Shown: piece after piece, positions 10,129 through 19,880 of the stretch
How the letters are laid out: each line of letters starts with the position of its first letter
Position numbering within the stretch: the stretch's first letter is position 1
Origin: Opeltia flavorubescens
Lineage: Eukaryota > Ascomycota > Lecanoromycetes > Teloschistales > Teloschistaceae
Assembly (NCBI GenBank): GCA_000442125.1
Contig: KE546967.1
Location: 1,860,001-1,924,000, forward strand
Direction of reading: 5' to 3'
Length of the DNA: 64,000 bases
The notes under the pieces: generated by a model
Told to the model about the DNA's origin: nothing
What the model saw: the letters and a program-made list of their open reading frames with translations, nothing else
The model's database searches: none
Made by a program: the position numbers and the translations under genes

Positions 10129-12628
10129 GATGGTCAGATCAGGATAGAAGTTGTTACTGATTTGGATGACTTCGACGACTATGAAATTGAGCGTTTAAGC
10201 GCGACCGTTTGACTTGATGATGGATGAGTGAAGTGACAAAATTAGTAGCATTGTCTCATACAGCCGAGGTATATGAGGGCTGTTATCGATAAGGGCTTGA
10301 CCAAAATCTCCGAAAGCTCCGCAGGCCCGGGGAGAATTGCGAACGGGGTTGATTTGTGTTACGAATCACGAACTGCAGTAACAGTTCATATTTTGACTTT
10401 TGACAAGACTCCAGAGTGCCTTGTGCTCGGTGCATCACATCGTGCACAGTTCAATTCCCATTGTTGCTTCGCCCTGCCACTGGTCGACCTCGCCACCAAT
10501 CCTTCATCCTCGGTTCATAATTAATGCATGAAATCGCAAGTGCAGATACTGGTACCATAAGGCTCTGGGTAGGGCAACCCTCCCTTAGGATTTGCCAACG
10601 GTTGAACGCATAAACATGGGAGTATCAATTAATGATCTTGACCAGGGGTCTCTAGTTTAGCATACGGCAAGATTGTTTCCCTAGCAAAATCAATGCTGAC
10701 TGATCTCACGAAGACAAAGAATTATCCGATTGTCGATTTGTCCTTGAATGACAACAGTTGGTGGCTTGCCTAGCAATGCACATTCTGCAGGTCGGCGAAT
10801 GTTCTGTGCCCGTTCTACGGGCTTTCGAGAAGATTGTTGCTGCGAACCCCTGCAGATGGCGGCTTGACCGAGCGCTGTTGGATGTCATCGAGGGAGGACG
10901 TCGAGCTACTACTATCTGTGAATTTTCGCATGTCATATCTATTCCCCACGGCGAGCGGATTCCTTTGTCTTACATATCCAAGCCGTTCTAAACGTTTCGC
11001 ATCTTCCCTCGGCTTAGCTTAATTTCGCTTCTCGCGCCAACAGATCTTCAGGAACAATGTACGGGCGTAGACTCCTCCTCGACAAACCGAGGATGCCGTG
11101 AATCTCTCGTGGCCAAACTCACATGCTGGAACGTGGTGATCATAGATTTTATAAGAGCACGAGTCAGATTGTGCGGAGTATTTTGGACCCAAGATGCATC
11201 TGCCTACCGTTGGCGAGTGCTCTATTCTTATCGCTTCCTGCGGGACGTGCCTCGTCAAGCACGGGTGAACTAAGACTTCGGGCCAGCAAGAAATTGCAAG
11301 CGGGAGATCGTTTATGCGAATATCGAGCTCCCGTTTCTAGTTGTAGAAGTTGGGGGATATTTGGCGTCTATTCACAAGGGGATCCCCTGCACTGAAAGGG
11401 TCTTAATCCCAAGAGGCTTTTTCGCTCAACCCTTACGGCCTTCCCGGATTGTCATCCGACTATCATTTCCAGATGTAGAAAGGAATGGTCGATGAGCCCC
11501 AAAGGCAGGAACGTCTGAGGCAAAGACATATCGACCAGGGCTGTCTACATAAGTAAGATTGTTCTTGTCCACTGCGCCTCACATTCGAGGGATGACGAGG
11601 GTTCGAAGTTGATGCAACCACGCCTGTGCAGTGACCTAAAGAATTCGGCGGTCAGCCAACAGCGAGTCCACTACGGAGGCTTCTTAAGTGTCACCACTAC
11701 CGCATACCCCGCCCAGTCCAGACCACTATTGGCTTCACGAATATTATCACTCGACCACCGCATACTTGACCTCTTCATTTACTATTCCGGCCAACAAGTA
11801 ATTTTGCAAAGAGTGGACGCAGGTGTGAAGACTTGCCTGTGGTCGCCTGGAGGAATACTCTACAGTTAGAAGGATTCTGGACGGCCTCCGACGGCTTACA
11901 CACGAAATCCGTGGCTTTGCCATCGAACCCACGCCTACAACCTCCAGAATCTCCGCCGTCATCCTCCTTTGCCCAGTGTCACCACTTGCGACACCTGAGC
12001 TTGGATAACAGGCTTCTCGACATCATTGTCACTATTCTCCGGATCTCGGATAAGCGTGCCATTAAGCGGCTCTGGTCGATTATCCGTCAGACTGCATTAC
12101 GCCCTACCAAGGCTAAGTCCAAAAGAGCGTCTGCTCCGTCGCGTACCTGAATCTTGTCGGGTTCTTTTTCGATTTGACGGCGCATGACATATCATATTGA
12201 CTATTGCTCTCTTCTTGTTCCTAGCCATCCTGTATACTGTCTTTCATCAACGAACTATATCCGACTGCCCAAGAGTTCACCGGCTGTCGAAGACCTCCGG
12301 CTCGATTTTTAATACTGGCATGATATCAGCTGGACTTGCATACTCTTGCAGATAGCCTGCTTGCATCTGCAGCATTATACAAGAACGAGTACTTCAGTGA
12401 AGTCAAAACCGACGAAGTACTACAGCATCAGTTGGTGTCAAGTTCGATCTTGCCATCCTTTGCCGGACTCTTCAACGTTCCTACATTGGGCCGTCATTGG
12501 TGTTCGGATGCATGAAGTCCTTTGCGCCTACTGCAACATCGAGGCATCCACCCAGGGTTAGGGACATTTCGCTTGATTAGATGCACACTGATTTCGTCTC
12601 TCGGCATCTGCTGCCGCAAGAGATATCT
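10129..12628. other. 2.5 kb gene-poor region upstream of the zinc-cluster regulator
   Basis: This is the longest gene-free stretch of the window. It contains only ORFs of 60-105 codons with no recognisable motif, no chain of compatible splice sites, and mixed base composition. It should contain the CIA2 promoter on the left and the regulator's promoter and 5' UTR on the right. An upstream ATG at 12581 is in frame with the regulator. Long, complex upstream regions with small upstream ORFs are common for fungal regulators; a noncoding transcript is possible but unsupported. Confidence 0.5.
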
Positions 12629-15600
12629 ATGCAATCATTCGCTTTCGCTCCCCCTAATCTAGGGGTGGGTGACAACAAGAAAAGTGAGTCCAACAGTCTA
12701 TTCGGCATCGAGGCAGTCAACCTAATGGCTACTAACAAATGTCAGATTATGTTTTTGTGGATGAGCATAATAGACACAAGCGACTCAAAGGTATGACAAA
12801 ATCCCCCCCCCCCCGGTACTTATGCTTGCTAATCAGGATTACGATCTAGTAATGAGAGCCTGTGAAGGCTGCAGAAGAAGAAAAATCAAATGCGATGCCG
12901 CTACTACAAACACCTGGCCATGCGCTGCGTGTGTGAGACTGAAGTTACAATGTGTGCCTCCTTCGCTCAACCATGACCGTGTCCCTGGAGGAGGTGGAGC
13001 ATACACCGGATTGGAAGGGGTTCTGGACTTCGATCATTCAAGCGCCAGCGGTGATGATGAGCACTATAATCAGCATGGAGAAGCAACCCATCTCTATGAC
13101 TTTGGGCATCCCAATGACTCCCTTTCAAATCAGCAACTCGCGTACGGAGGAACAGTTCTCTCTCAATTCAATACTCCGCCGAATACTGGGAGAGATCTAA
13201 ATCAGCCCGATTTCAATTATGACGTCGTCACCTCCATGCCCATGACTTTCCCCGAGACATACCAAACCCCTCCTGCGTTCCAAGCCATCAATTCTGTGCC
13301 GGCACCACCTCTTATGCGAGAAGATTCTGACTGGTCTACCGATCAACGCACAGCTGCAGAACTCAGCGAGGTATTAGGAGAGCTTAGCATCAAGGAAAAT
13401 GGTGTTGGTATGCTACAGACATCTTTCTCTTGCACACAGCGAATCATCCTAATAAGAGCATAGCCCTTTATATTTCTCAACAGAAGAAGAGCCTCGCAGA
13501 AGCGCCAGCATTAGAAGAATTTGAAGTGCAGCTACCTTCGAGTGTTACCAGTTCTGGATCAACGGTCAAGATTCCACCAGAGTTGATGCCCTCTGAGGAG
13601 CAATGCCTCGAATGGTTCGACATTTTCTTTACCCATATTCATCCTTATGTTCCAGTGTTGAGCAAACCGCACTTCTATCAACAATGGCGGACCAAACGTC
13701 AGTTCATCTCTCCACTCATCCTGGAGGCAATCTTCGCGTGCGCTGGGCCAATGTCCAACGACCCAACAAAAGGAGCCCAATGGCTAGCACTTGCGTTGAG
13801 TAAGTCTACATGCATTTCCTTGAGGAGGGTGGCACGCTAACGCTTGCGAAGAACATGAAAATTGTTTCATGGACGTCCCACGCCTGAGCACTATCCAAGC
13901 GCTGCTTCTACTACTGAAAGCCCGCGAGGTCGCGCCAAAACGAGGATACTACTACAGGTCATGGATGACTGTGAAGACGCTCGTCGCCATGGCAAAGGAT
14001 CTTGAGCTCCACGAGCATTACGCGGATCACGCTGCGGACCGTGATTGTGGTTTCGACCCTACCGAATGTTTAATTCGTAGGCGTATATGGCAGAACATCT
14101 TCATCTGTGAAATGATGATCGGCGGTCCTCAAGGTAAGGATGAAATTCACCATGCATTGCTTAATTGGTTGACAATGCTAGGTCGCTTTGATATGGGCGT
14201 AGATCCTGATACCGTCGACTTTGACCAACAGCGGCCTGTGCCCGGCGTAGAAACTTCTGATTATCAGATCTCGAGACAATTTCTGTATCTTGTTCGCAAT
14301 GTCCGCAATGTCAGACATCTGCATGACACGTACGGTAAAGTGAAAAAACAAAAAGATTGGGCTTCAGATCCCAAATTCACTAGTCTCAACTCTGAAGCCA
14401 TTGGCTGGGTCGACAATCTCCCTAAGGATTTTCAGGTTGACTATCCAGAAGGTGATGCACCGCCCTGGTTGCCAAATCACTTTGTGGGTAACATGCATTC
14501 TTACTATCATCTGAATGTCATCATGGTTCACCGTCCGCAACTTATGTCGTCGAGCTCTTTTGCAGCTGGAGGAAGCTGGAAGAAACACATGGAAGTGTGT
14601 TACGACTCTGCGAAGAAAATGTGCCGCCTGCAAGAGGCAGTCTTCCATACATTCGGACTCAATGGTCTGCTGTGTATGCAGCGAGGCATCAACTTCGTCA
14701 TTTACTCCGTGCTGACTTGTACTATGATCCATTTGGTAAGCTGTTTGCCGCCCAGGAATTCAAAGTCTCAAGCCTGACATCATTATAGGTTGCCATCACA
14801 TCTCCAGATCCAGCTTTCAACAAAGACGCAAAAGAATACTTTACGCGCCACATGCGACTGCTTGAGAATTGTACCTCTGCATGGCCCATGCCAGAAATGC
14901 AAGCATCGATCGATGCGCTCCGCGAAGCATTTTCTGCAGATACCAGTCAGCCTTTCAGACTCCGATCGACCTTCCCGTACGGCAGTCCACGACCGACTTT
15001 AGCACCATCTGACTCGTCAGAGTCCAAGTACCATCATACCCTTGAGCGTCAATATTCTCCAACAGCGCAAAGCCATTATTCCGCGCAACCTCTGACTCCA
15101 CCCATATCAGCAGGATTGGACACTACCCAGGCCGGTTCTATGAATTTGGGGCTGGTGCCGGGCGGCAATCACCAAGGATTAGATATGAACAGTATGTCTC
15201 TTGATCAATCAGAATGGAATCCCACTCGGATCTTTGAGTATGCCTCTTTTTCCAGGGTAACAGCAAGCAATGCTGACAGAGATTGTAGCCAATGGAATAC
15301 CGCTTTTGGAACCCCAGCAAGTACGGTCAGCAATAGCATGAATGGCGGCCAACCCTCACCTCCTATGTATACACCAAACTCGGTTGCTTCGCATGACGTA
15401 GCGCATATCAGTGAAAGCATGCAACAGCAGCAGCAACAATATCCGATGCCGTCGACGATGGCACCCCTGCAACAAGTCCAGCCTTCACCACAAATGCCCT
15501 CGTTTGCAAGTACAGCACCCTCCTTTGTCACATCAAGTATGTGGCGTGATACTGTCGCAAACACGTATGATCCGGGAGGAATGAAACGACGTTGGGAGAC

Positions 15601-15649
15601 GGATTCCTCGCATTTGATTGATATTGTTTCTCCGAAGCGCGTCCGGTAA
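12629..15649 (+). CDS. Zn(II)2Cys6 fungal transcription factor
   Basis: Eight exons are inferred: 12629-12683, 12746-12790, 12850-13407, 13464-13799, 13852-14133, 14182-14735, 14789-15237, 15289-15649, giving 879 residues. The first introns join YVFVDEHNRHKRLKV to the binuclear zinc cluster, CEGCRRRKIKC, nine residues, then CAACVRLKLQC. A fungal transcription-factor middle homology region follows (LEWFDIFFTHIHPYVPVLSK, then IPRLSTIQALLLL-like and YYHLNVIMVHRPQL helices). The tail is Gln/Pro/Ser-rich with a short polyglutamine run near 15426. Two introns, 14134-14181 and 15238-15288, are in frame and stop-free; they are called from splice signals and from the MIGGPQGRFDMGVDPD reading. The second intron has a 12-base poly-C run. 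An earlier in-frame ATG at 12581 would add 16 residues. Targets are unknown. Confidence 0.88.
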
Positions 15650-16268
15650 GCATCAGGCAACAGCAAAATGAAAACATGTAACACTACTTCTTTGGCGCTT
15701 GGCTTGGTATCAGTTGTCAAAATGAGCATATGGTGATGCGTGGCATGATAATGATTTGGATGGAAAGATGTACAACTATTACCCGTTTTGCGATGGGATG
15801 GGCTGATATCCGAATGAAGCATCACGTATAATTAGCAGCTATTTTTCTCAGATATATGAATACCATTTAACAAATTCTTGAAAATGCTCTCTTCTGTGTT
15901 CGAAGTTACAGGATCATGCAGGACGATACAGACTATCCTTAAGTTTGGAATCTCTGCGGATTGGTTCATGCACACCGGTATACCGCACATAGAAACGAAG
16001 ACCATCCAACGAAAGGTCGGAGGTGACACCAGGGAGACCTATCCGCATTTAAGACTTGCTGGTCCAGCCCGAGTGATACTGCTAAATCTCGATGCACGAG
16101 AGTGGCCTTATTATTTCGTCAAGCACAATTGTATCGAGAGCCGTAAACAAGATTGATTGGGTATCTATTTGGTCCATCATTAGGACAAAGGCCACTTATA
16201 CAATCTTCAAATTTTACGACCTCTCCAATATTTCTGTTAATGCCGGTTCCCCCGAAACCCGAGTTTCT
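15650..16268. other. Convergent spacer
   Basis: About 620 bp holding the 3' UTRs of the transcription factor and SmG. ORFs of 65-92 codons on both strands look random. Confidence 0.4.
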
Positions 16269-16785
16269 CTACCGTCGGTCGTGATCTCCACCTATGCGCT
16301 CCAGAGCCTAGAGACGATTTTGATTAGTTGATGTAAGATAGGGAAAGCGGTGATTGAGTCTACCTCGAGCATGACCACTGAGTTTCCTCGTATGACCTAG
16401 TGTGTTGCGTCAGTATCCTCATTCTCTCTGTTAATGGAAGGGGAAGGTTTGAACGCACCACCATTCCCAATCGCACCTTTTCCCCTCCGGCCTTTTCTTC
16501 GACTGCGTCGTCTAGTACGACATTCAGGAATACCTGTTATCAAAAAGTTCAGTATCTGACTTCCTTTTCACAGCACCTCTGATTCGGCCGATGTAACAGA
16601 TTCCGGGGACACGGTAGGAATGTTGTACGTACATCGTAGCCTCTGAGAACGCCGATGACTTTGCGGCTACCGTTCAGCTGAACGAATAATCGCTTATCTA
16701 GGTACTAGGGGGCTGTGTCAGTTCGGATTCTGCTGTGCAATAGATTTTTACTTACCTTTTTGAGCTCTGGCTGAGCTTGAGGCAT
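16269..16785 (-). CDS. SMX2: Small nuclear ribonucleoprotein SmG
   Basis: SmG is one of seven Sm proteins forming the ring on U1, U2, U4 and U5 snRNAs. The gene is in five tiny exons: 16785-16756, 16704-16633, 16533-16459, 16396-16364 and 16307-16269, together 82 residues. The joined protein reads MPQAQPELKK, YLDKRLFVQLNGSRKVIGVL, RGYDVFLNVVLDDAVEEKAG, GEKVRLGMVVIRGNSVVMLE, ALERIGGDHDRR. Sm1 (RLFVQLNGSRKVIGVLRGYD) and Sm2 (VIRGNSVVML) motifs are complete, and the length fits the family (about 77-80). All introns are phase 0 and 51-100 bp long. No exon exceeds 75 bp. It is divergent from an NTR2-like gene across 224 bp. Confidence 0.95.
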
Positions 16786-17009
16786 GATTGCGATTGCGTG
16801 TATGGATCTGTCGCATCATCCCAGCTTTCTTGGAGATTTTGTGTGAGCAGGGATTGTAGCCGCTCAGGACGCTAGCAGAGCTTTCCCGCAGAGCCTCAAA
16901 ATTGCTATTAGTCTATTACATTTTCTTCTTGTGGTACGAGACGCCATGTTTTAATACGGAACCTTTGTCATCTGTTTTCCTACAATTGGCAAGTTTCCAT
17001 TGATTCGTA
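16786..17009. promoter_or_regulatory. Divergent promoter SmG / NTR2-like
   Basis: Only 224 bp separate the two start codons, which face away from each other. Both genes act in the spliceosome cycle, so shared control is plausible but not shown. Confidence 0.5.
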
Positions 17010-18335
17010 ATGAGCTCATCATTCGCCGCTAGACGCAAAGCGCGAGTCATCACACAAGACGATGGGGACGACATTGAATCCGGCCAAAAACCTGGCATTG
17101 CTGTCGATGATGGAAGTAAGTATTTTCTCCAAACTTTGACAAGCCCAAATTCTGACTTGTTGATTTCGGATAGATGGCTGACGCATAGAGTAGTCGAGAC
17201 TCCTTCACGTTCTGCTTCGAAATCAAGAAAGAAAAAGTCATCTCGGATTTCGTTCGGCCCCGGTGGCACGTCTATGACAGAGGAAGATGACCAATCCGTA
17301 TCGGTATTCACGCCAAAGAAGTTAAATCTGAGCCGTCAGGCCATTGAAAAGAATGCACTTCGCAGAACTCTCGGCGCTTCGTTAGGGTCTGACCCAGTCC
17401 CCCTTCGACAATCAGAGGACAGACCAAGCTACAGCGCTGAGTACCTTAATGAGCTCAAAAGCTCTACGCCTTCGACTCCAAAAAATTTGAGACCAGATGC
17501 GGAGGAGAGTAAAGCTATTGACCTAGCAGCCAAATTCGGCTCGGACCTTTCGGTTTATGAAAATTCGGCCATTCCTACGGATGCTGAGATCCGAGAAAAG
17601 AAGGAGCGTCGTGCCCGACTAGCGAAGGAAGAAGAGTACATCAATTTACATGGCTCGGATGAGTCGGACGACGACAACAACGAGATAGCTTTACGGCCTC
17701 AAAAAGAACATCCTGAGACACGACTGATCCACGAGGATGAAGACATCGCTGAAGGTTTCGATGATTATGTCGAAGATGGGCGCATTGCTTTGGGCCGAAA
17801 GGCGGAGCGGGAGCAAAAGCGGAAACTCAAATCCGAGATGGAGACCTTGATCAACGAAGCGGAAGGAGGCTCGTCGAGTGACGAGACAGATGATAGCGAG
17901 GTCGAAAGACTCCAAGCTTATGAGGCGGCACAGACGCGTGCAGGTATGGACGGGCTACAAAAGAACGGAGACTCGAACCAACCGCAGCGGCCACGAACTC
18001 CGCCTAAGATTACTCCTTTACCAACACTGAATGGCTGTTTGGAAAAGCTACGAGCAAATCTTACCAAGATGCAATATGAAAAGATGCAGCATACAAAGAG
18101 GCTGGAAGACGTTCGGAGGGAGAAGCTAGAGATGGCGGAAAGGGAAGTGGAAATTCAGAGACTCTTGAAAGAAGCCGGGGAGAATTACGAAAGGCTTCGA
18201 AGCCAGATTGGAGGAGAGCTTGCTGCAGCTACGAATGGACAGATGATGCTACAGAATGGGAGTGGGAATAATGAACGAGGCCTGGAGAGTCTTGGGACCC
18301 CTGGTGCAGATGTGGAGATGGAGAGTCCAAGATAA
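17010..18335 (+). CDS. NTR2-like spliceosome disassembly factor (GCFC/NTR2 family)
   Basis: The frame is open for 441 codons. Sequence hallmarks are an Arg-rich start (MSSSFAARRKARVI), SRISFGPGG, the conserved RPSYSAEYLNELKSSTPSTP block, EYINLHGSDESDDD, and a C-terminal coiled coil (KLRANLTKMQYEKMQHTKRL). The NTR2 family pairs with the GCFC protein Ntr1 and helicase Prp43 to release the intron-lariat spliceosome. A 78 bp in-frame segment, 17116-17193, has a GTAAGT donor, a CTGAC branch site and a TAG acceptor; removing it replaces a KYFLQTLTSPN-type insert with DDG-IETPSRS and gives 415 residues. I think it is an intron. The family call rests on the central block; the partner genes are not nearby. 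Confidence 0.82.
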   Translation: MSSSFAARRKARVITQDDGDDIESGQKPGIAVDDGSKYFLQTLTSPNSDLLISDRWLTHRVVETPSRSASKSRKKKSSRISFGPGGTSMTEEDDQSVSVFTPKKLNLSRQAIEKNALRRTLGASLGSDPVPLRQSEDRPSYSAEYLNELKSSTPSTPKNLRPDAEESKAIDLAAKFGSDLSVYENSAIPTDAEIREKKERRARLAKEEEYINLHGSDESDDDNNEIALRPQKEHPETRLIHEDEDIAEGFDDYVEDGRIALGRKAEREQKRKLKSEMETLINEAEGGSSSDETDDSEVERLQAYEAAQTRAGMDGLQKNGDSNQPQRPRTPPKITPLPTLNGCLEKLRANLTKMQYEKMQHTKRLEDVRREKLEMAEREVEIQRLLKEAGENYERLRSQIGGELAAATNGQMMLQNGSGNNERGLESLGTPGADVEMESPR

Positions 18336-18950
18336 TATTAACGGGAAAACAACTTCACCTCGCTTTTCGAATCTCATAAGTACCAGAACATCCATTCGGC
18401 ATCAGATCAGCGACGGTGGCTCATGGCACCTTTACCTCTCAACAAACTTCGCCTCCGAGCAGCGCAATGAATCATCCGGTCATGATGAAGGATTTTGCTT
18501 TCGTATAGTCCTCAGATCTCAGTCATAGGAGCACCCCCCTTGACTCCAAATGAGATATCAATTTGTCACCTATCGGTCATGCAGTCAAGGTTTCTTTGTG
18601 GTGTGTCACCGAAATGTCAATTGATCCATTCATAATGTTATTGTGACGGCCCTTTATCTAGCCTTAACAAAGCCAATAAATTTGACCAGTCTCAATGCCC
18701 GAGGGTTACAACGCCTTTGTACTCCACTACAACTACATCTGGATCGAGAGCCTATCCTCCTTTCCCTGTCCACAACTCAATATCGGCGCAGCATTACTCT
18801 GGACCGAGAGCAGTGCAGACGTTTCGGTAACATACAGCTCGAAGGATCTGGTATTTATCGAGATTATCTTCCGATCACCAATTCCTCCAGCAGTTTTCCA
18901 ATAGGCAGATACCGTTTCTTGCCTGGTAGCCTTTACCTTCAGCCATTGCT
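18336..18950. other. Spacer between NTR2-like gene and orphan
   Basis: About 615 bp. A 69-codon ORF begins at an ATG at 18695 and could be an upstream exon of the orphan, but no splice joins the two convincingly. Confidence 0.35.
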
Positions 18951-19667
18951 ATGCACACCACCGCATTACCACCCATATCCCCGGCACCAAGGGCACCTCT
19001 TCCAGCACTCCCACTACAAGCAAAAGCGCCGGCGCCACCACCTACACCTCGCAATGCGGGTCAGCTGTACGGTGAATTCTCCTGGCCCTCGCTTGATGTT
19101 GCTACGCTGGTGGAGAGATTGGAGGATCTTGCCGAGGGTAGTGATGGCGGTGATTCCCTCGCGCTCGAACATACTACTTCAGCCATTGGGTACTCTGAGA
19201 CGAGATGTTCGTCTGCGGGGGAATGTATCTGTGAAGATGGTTCGCCGGCGGAGGATTTCCTTGTTAAGGGAGCTGATGATGTGGAAGTGACGTGTTTGGG
19301 TGGAGAGGGAGAGGTCTCTGCATCTACACCTGCTTACGACGACACGTCTCGGCATTCTGGGATTGCTGGTCGTGTTGCCGAAGACACTCTCCCTAAGACC
19401 GATTCGGCATTTGAAGATCTCCATCATACCTGCCTTGAAGGCGAGGATGAGCATCCGGAATTCGAACTCCTTAATGCTGACGATGACACGAATGACGAGT
19501 CTGGTTTCTTGGGCAGTAGAGACTGGGCTGAGTTATTAGGGATGTTGGGCTGGTTGGGGGGTTTCGATGGCGAGGCGCAGGAGCAGCTTTTGGAGCTTAA
19601 TGAACGGCCTGAGGGGGAGAAGAGATGGGGTGTTTGTGTTGATGATGATGATGGGTATGAGGGATGA
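18951..19667 (+). CDS. Acidic protein of unknown function
   Basis: A single open frame of 238 codons. It starts with a Pro/Ala-rich segment (PISPAPRAPLPALPLQAK), then LYGEFSWPSLDVATLVERLED, then a long acidic part with some cysteines, then SRDWAELLGMLGWLGGF and an Asp-rich end. I recognise no domain. The composition is coding-like: C-rich at the start, G-rich at the end, as in many neighbours. A longer overlapping ORF in another frame (18643-19290) has Arg-rich shadow composition and is not preferred. Upstream exons are possible. It may be a lineage-restricted gene. Confidence 0.5.
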   Translation: MHTTALPPISPAPRAPLPALPLQAKAPAPPPTPRNAGQLYGEFSWPSLDVATLVERLEDLAEGSDGGDSLALEHTTSAIGYSETRCSSAGECICEDGSPAEDFLVKGADDVEVTCLGGEGEVSASTPAYDDTSRHSGIAGRVAEDTLPKTDSAFEDLHHTCLEGEDEHPEFELLNADDDTNDESGFLGSRDWAELLGMLGWLGGFDGEAQEQLLELNERPEGEKRWGVCVDDDDGYEG

Positions 19668-19880
19668 TTTGGTTATGATTTATGAGATTGATGGGAGATG
19701 AATTCTTCTAATAGTAAATAAATTAATTCATGAACTTTGTGAGGATGCATTGAAAAGGTTCTTCGTAGAATTTACACTGTAAGCAGGATTTCGGAAACAT
19801 GATGAAAATTTTGCGAATATACAAGAAAACAAGCACATCTATATACCCAAAAAATAGACAAACAACCCACCCTGTATATC

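Noticed and set aside
11123-12150. Candidate genes in the 10-12.6 kb region
   Set aside because: ORFs are short, in differing frames, and no pair of splice sites joins them into a plausible protein.
18643-19290. 215-codon plus-strand ORF overlapping the acidic orphan
   Set aside because: Arg/Leu-rich, motif-free reading in another frame; the 18951 frame has more protein-like composition and a clean end.
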